Positions 59,945-64,000 of a stretch of DNA of 64,000 nt are shown piece by piece. Both the position numbers and the translations under genes were made by a program. Within the stretch, counting starts at the first letter, position 1, and the number at the start of each line of letters is the position of its first letter. Source of the DNA: Rotaria socialis. Its lineage: Eukaryota; Rotifera; Eurotatoria; Philodinida; Philodinidae. Under the pieces are notes generated by a model. It did no database searches and was not told the origin of the DNA. It saw only the letters and a list, made by a program, of their open reading frames with translations. The stretch is taken from the NCBI GenBank assembly GCA_905331475.1, contig CAJNYU010002520.1, positions 186,001 to 250,000 of the forward strand. Direction: 5' to 3'.

Positions 59945-59967
59945 AGAGAGAGAGAGAGAGAGAGAGG
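59945..59967. repeat. GA microsatellite 5' of teashirt-like gene
   Basis: A (GA)n run inside the predicted 5' UTR intron, about 190-210 bp upstream of the ATG on the minus strand, next to the GTAAGT donor. Confidence 0.75.
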
Positions 59968-62425
59968 GAGAAAAACAAAAGAAATACTTACCGAATATTG
60001 CCTTCAATTTTTTGTTTGTTTGATTGATAGCAATACACAAATCTACATATTAGATATATAATGTGATGCGAGAAGAAAAAAGAAGAGTTGTAATACTGAT
60101 CAATCTTCAACAAGTTATAGAATGATTGATGTTTCTATGCGTGTATATTATTGAACATATGAATCTGAAAAATAATAATAATAACAATAATAATAAAGGA
60201 AAAAAATTGACAAAGAAGAAAAAATGAAAAAAGAAATATGAAATGGCGAGTTGCACGTCATTTTGATTAACTTACAATGTCAATCATGTGTCAATCATCG
60301 GAAATAATGATGGCGATGGGCCAGTAACCATAGAGCGAACTAATTTTTAGTTGTTTTCATGTGGAATGATGAAAAAGGAAAAACTTTTGTATACGTATGC
60401 ACATCAGAATGGTAAAATATAGTCAAATTACTTTTCATTTTTTTAAATAAAATCTATGTACCCATTCTGAATTGTTCTGCTTTTAGTCCACAGTATTATG
60501 CATCATAGTGATTATCAGCTTGACTGTTACATACTGATGCAAACGAAGTAAGACAAGTATGAAAAAGAGTAGAATAAAATGGACGAGATGGATGAAGTCT
60601 AGTAGGAGGAGGAAGAAAATGAGGTGACTGTTTGATGGATTGATTCGATGACGAGTAGTGCCTGTGCGTTAGTAGTTTTCTTTCTTCCATCCATTCTGAC
60701 TGGCAGCCAGCACATCATTAGTCTGTGAAAGTAATAGAATGATGTTTGAGTGAGATCCGACAACGACCAGAGATACTGACAGGTTAGTTGTCTGTCCTGG
60801 GAGGAAAGTTGATGAAGATAAATGAGCTCGATTTGTCGCGCAATGCACACGTCACTCGTTTTCAACAACAGCAATGGTGTTGGATGACAACGACGATCAG
60901 CACACATCTTTCTATCTATCTATCTATCTGCCAAAGGACTAAATACTTAGATGCATACAACAACATTTCATTGGCATTATCACGTTCTCGTATATGTACA
61001 TACTATACAGATATGCGTATGCAATTTCCGTCATCGACATCATTAGAAATCAACGTCAACTAGATGAAGAAAATGCACGTCAATATTCATATGGTTGAAT
61101 ATGAATTCATATATATATATATATAATATACACTATTCGAAGATTGATTGTTCGATGACATTATATATATATATATATAGCTATAGTTATATACAATCTT
61201 GTTGGATCAATTGTCAGTAACTTTTTCTTTCTCATTCTCGAGCTCTAATCTTTTTCTCTCGTGTTTCTGTCTTGTTCTATATATCTAAATACTATACATA
61301 CTTGATGATCGATTAGAGAGAAAAAGAGGGAAAAAATGGACCAGAGAGGAAACTCATATGAAGCGTATCATCACATCTTTTGGTAACTTTTCTGTCGCTT
61401 TCATCACGCATACAGATCATTTGTGTATGAATGACAAGAGTACTTCATCATCTATTGAACACAAAGATGCGTTCTGTAGCTCCCGTCAATCTAAGTAGAA
61501 TGAATGAGCAATTAGATGTGACTGGTGCACAGGCATATATATCTAAATATATATATATATATATATGATGAATGATGGAGAGTGAGATGTCGGCGCAAAT
61601 TTTCAAATCGAACACCAACGCGTGATGACAACAAGAAAGATGACTTTTCCAATTGAGAAAAAGAATGAAACTCACAAATCAAACTGGACGACGAAAGAAG
61701 AGACGAGAAGGTTTTTTTTGATTTATGAGCCATCATTACTATTCAGAGGCAATAAATCAGACTCAACAGGCCTCAAAACATTAAAGTGCCATCGCTCTAT
61801 TGCTCAGTTGACACCATTGGAACAGTAATGTCAAGCATAAAAGAATAAAAAAAGAGAATAAGATGGATCACAACAAGTTGAATTTTTGTGTATACCAGAC
61901 AGAACGATAAATGTCAAGTTGTGCAGAGACCCATTTCCCCTCCTCTCTCTCTCTCTCTCTGGTTATAAATGATCGGCTGACTAGCAAACTTGAGCTTCGT
62001 TTCACCCGCCTGCTTTATACATGCTCAAGTATATGACAACGAGGTTTGATTGATGTTGACAGATCGCACTGCGATTTCTCGTTCTCTCTTTTTCTCCTTT
62101 TTTTTCTCCTTCTTCTTCTTCTATGTATGTCTCGTCTTGCTCGCTTACATGTCAAGTCAATGCAAGCTCTATTCAATCAAACCAGCCAAAAGGCAAGACT
62201 TTTCTTTTTTTTCTCCCTCTCTTTAGATTGATGATGATCATGATAATCATCACGATGTTGATGAGTAGATAATCATGATGAAATGAATGCATCTATGCGT
62301 AAATTCGTTACAATGATTAAAACAAATAGGATTCTCAAGCATATTAGCATTTAAAAGCATGGTTTGATTTCAAAACAAATAAAAAAAGAGAGCGAAACCA
62401 CACAAATAATAATTAATAATAGATA

Positions 62426-62456
<31 letters not shown>

Positions 62457-62936
62457 CAAATGATGATCATATTGTGTGATATAAAACATTGTATATTACA
62501 TAAAATGACCATTTGTTATGTGTCATCATAATACTATGACAGGTGAAAACGTTAAAAATCGACCTATCAATCATGCATCTAAAATGTCGAATATGCACGT
62601 TAGTAATTTAGGGAATAGCACATAGAACATTGACATACGTATATGAGCCTTAATGTATGTAAACATATGTGAAACTAACTTGAGGACTTTACAAAAAGTC
62701 TTATTATATGTATTTTAGATTTTTATCTTTGATATTGATATTTATCATTGTACTAAATTTCATATAAACATTTAAAATAGCTCTATTCATTACGATGAAC
62801 AGTGATTTGAGCAAAATAACGTCATTTTTCTTTTGTATAAGATAAAAATATATATTTACTACTTCTCTGCGAGTAAATAATAGAAGACAAAATAATTTTA
62901 TTTGACATATCTATTCAATCTAATTTAGACAAAAAG

Positions 62937-62943
<7 letters not shown>

Positions 62944-62968
<25 letters not shown>
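62944..62968. repeat. GA microsatellite 3' of oxygenase gene
   Basis: Pure (GA)n run about 80-105 bp beyond the stop of the minus-strand oxygenase. Confidence 0.8.
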
Positions 62969-63049
62969 CACTATAAATCTTTCAGTCATTCATATACTGC
63001 AGCCTATTTGAAAATTTCGTACTTTTGATTTCATAATAAATAATATCTA

Positions 63050-64000
63050 TCAAATCAGCTTATCCTTGTCACGTTGATATTCTTTGAATTGTTTATTACT
63101 TTCTATGATATATTGTCCGTACATAATGGGCTCATATTTCAGTGGCTCAACTATTGTCGGAAGTACGGCAATCGGCGTTGAATAACATGCTTCGAGAAAG
63201 AATGGAATTGAAATACGTTCTTCTTTCAAGAATTTGACTCGATGATTTACTGATTTTAAAAGTCCATTTGTCCATCGTTCTAAACATCGGCCTGAATTCA
63301 CAACAAGGCCATAAGACGTCACAGGTACATCAAACCATGTTCCATCGGGTATTTCAACTTGTAAACCCCCGGTTTTATATTGATAGAGAAGTGTAAAAAT
63401 ACTACCATCACAATGTTCTTCACATGATAAAGCTTGACTACTATTAGAATCTACTGATACTATAACAGAATTGTCTTGTTTTGGATAGAAATTAAAACGT
63501 AAAGTAGAAAGAGAACCAGCACCACCTGAAGATCGATCATCGAGCAATGTGTCAAAATATGAAGGATCCAAGTCAAATGCACGCGCTACGGCACGCATTA
63601 GTTCAACTCCAATACGCCCTTGATAGAAAAATTAAAATTTTTATTGGTTACTCTAAGAGATTTCAATTAAAATCTAAACTTACACATATGATCCCAATAT
63701 TCAGTTAATATTCCTTTCAGTGACCATAGATTGACTTCATGTAATGAATCACCTGATTTTACACGTTCATGTTCAGGATCAAGATATGGCGATGACAAGT
63801 CTAATCCTTCTTTTCCATTGATTGCCGATGGAAAATAGCCACGATATACATTTTTATTTTTTGAATTCCATTTATTCACAGCATATTCTTGTTTTTCTTC
63901 TGAAGTTTGATTAAAAAAGCGACGAACTTCTTCTATTAATGAATCGAAAATTTGTGGATCAATACCATGACCAACAATTTGAAAAAATCCAACTGTCTCA
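63050..64000 (-). CDS. 2-oxoglutarate/Fe(II) oxygenase, isopenicillin N synthase-like (5' end outside window)
   Basis: Exons 64000-63684 (continuing beyond the window) and 63618-63050, joined in phase 1, give 294 residues plus a missing N-terminus. ETVGFFQIVGHGID at the left end of the protein is the classic DIOX_N motif of this superfamily. The jelly-roll core has the iron ligands EEHCDGS (HxD) and, 54-60 residues later, SVNHRV. The co-substrate-binding RISIPFF (RxS) follows. Spacing and length fit soluble plant/fungal/bacterial-type oxygenases that hydroxylate or cyclise small molecules. The substrate cannot be deduced. The C-terminal IESNKQFKEYQRDKDKLI is family-typical. The intron is 65 bp. 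The enzyme looks functional as far as seen. This family is uncommon in animals but known in some invertebrates, so horizontal acquisition is possible. Confidence 0.88.

Larger units (their letters stand above)
59756..63049. other. 5' flank of teashirt-like gene and intergenic DNA
   Basis: 59757 to about 59996 is a probable 5' UTR intron. Beyond it lie microsatellites: GA (about 59945-59967), TCTA (about 60908-60930), TA (about 61108-61125, 61163-61179, 61547-61565 and 62432-62455), CT (about 61938-61960) and GA (about 62944-62968). No coding gene is supported. Short ORFs near 60600-61060 and 61450-61830 lack splice context and family matches. Confidence 0.5.

Noticed and set aside
59756..60040. 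Extension of the teashirt-like frame upstream to 60040
   Set aside because: The frame is open, but the added sequence is low-complexity (SLSLSLSF from the GA tract) and an acceptor lies directly before the ATG at 59755, with a GTAAGT donor near 59996. It is best read as a 5' UTR intron.
60496..61063. Overlapping ORFs on both strands around 60.5-61.06 kb
   Set aside because: Low-complexity residues from TCTA repeats, no splice signals and no family resemblance.

Overview
The window is animal nuclear DNA: AT-rich, with protein-coding genes split by many short introns (mostly 45-65 bp, GT-AG) and separated by long stretches of microsatellites and AT-rich sequence. Recognisable animal families include a neuronal calcium sensor, a rhotekin-like Rho-effector scaffold, a teashirt-like zinc-finger factor and a mitochondrial thiolase fragment. 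Tiny introns, an F-box/leucine-rich-repeat gene with one repeat per exon, duplicated LicD-like and fucosyltransferase genes and an isopenicillin-N-synthase-like oxygenase would fit a bdelloid rotifer. That assignment is an inference from gene style, not a proof.

Layout. 1-343: last exons of a minus-strand gene leaving the window. 3.8-4.2 kb: a small minus-strand ORF. 8.7-9.9 kb: a minus-strand single-exon Asn/Gln/Ser-rich protein. 13.0-14.0 kb: five exons of an unrecognised plus-strand gene. 19.9-22.5 kb: a complete five-exon neuronal calcium sensor (minus). 29.1-31.7 kb: a three-exon AT-hook protein (plus). 33.2-35.6 kb: a nine-exon rhotekin-like gene (plus). 37.6-40.7 kb: a decayed F-box/LRR gene with about 16 repeat exons. 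42.1-48.8 kb: a minus-strand glycan-modification group, two LicD/fukutin-like genes and an alpha-1,3-fucosyltransferase. 49.2-51.6 kb: an apparently intact Mutator-like DNA transposon with about 180-bp terminal inverted repeats. It abuts a truncated minus-strand gene, and a thiolase 3' fragment lies just beyond. 54.4-56.2 kb: an unresolved gene or pseudogene. 58.1-59.8 kb: a teashirt-like zinc-finger gene (minus). 63.05-64.0 kb: a 2-oxoglutarate/Fe(II) oxygenase running off the right edge (minus).

Two copies of a roughly 520-bp dispersed repeat ending in a hairpin lie at 18.2 and 47.0 kb. The left half of the window is regulator-rich and gene-poor, with long flanks around the calcium sensor and AT-hook genes. 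The part from 37 to 56 kb is accessory in character: duplicated, truncated and transposon-invaded genes. No operon-like linkage is implied; the two LicD-like genes and the fucosyltransferase may share a glycan-modifying theme in the secretory pathway. Exon boundaries given here were read by eye from splice consensus and phase continuity; where all phases close on one frame I treat the model as strong.
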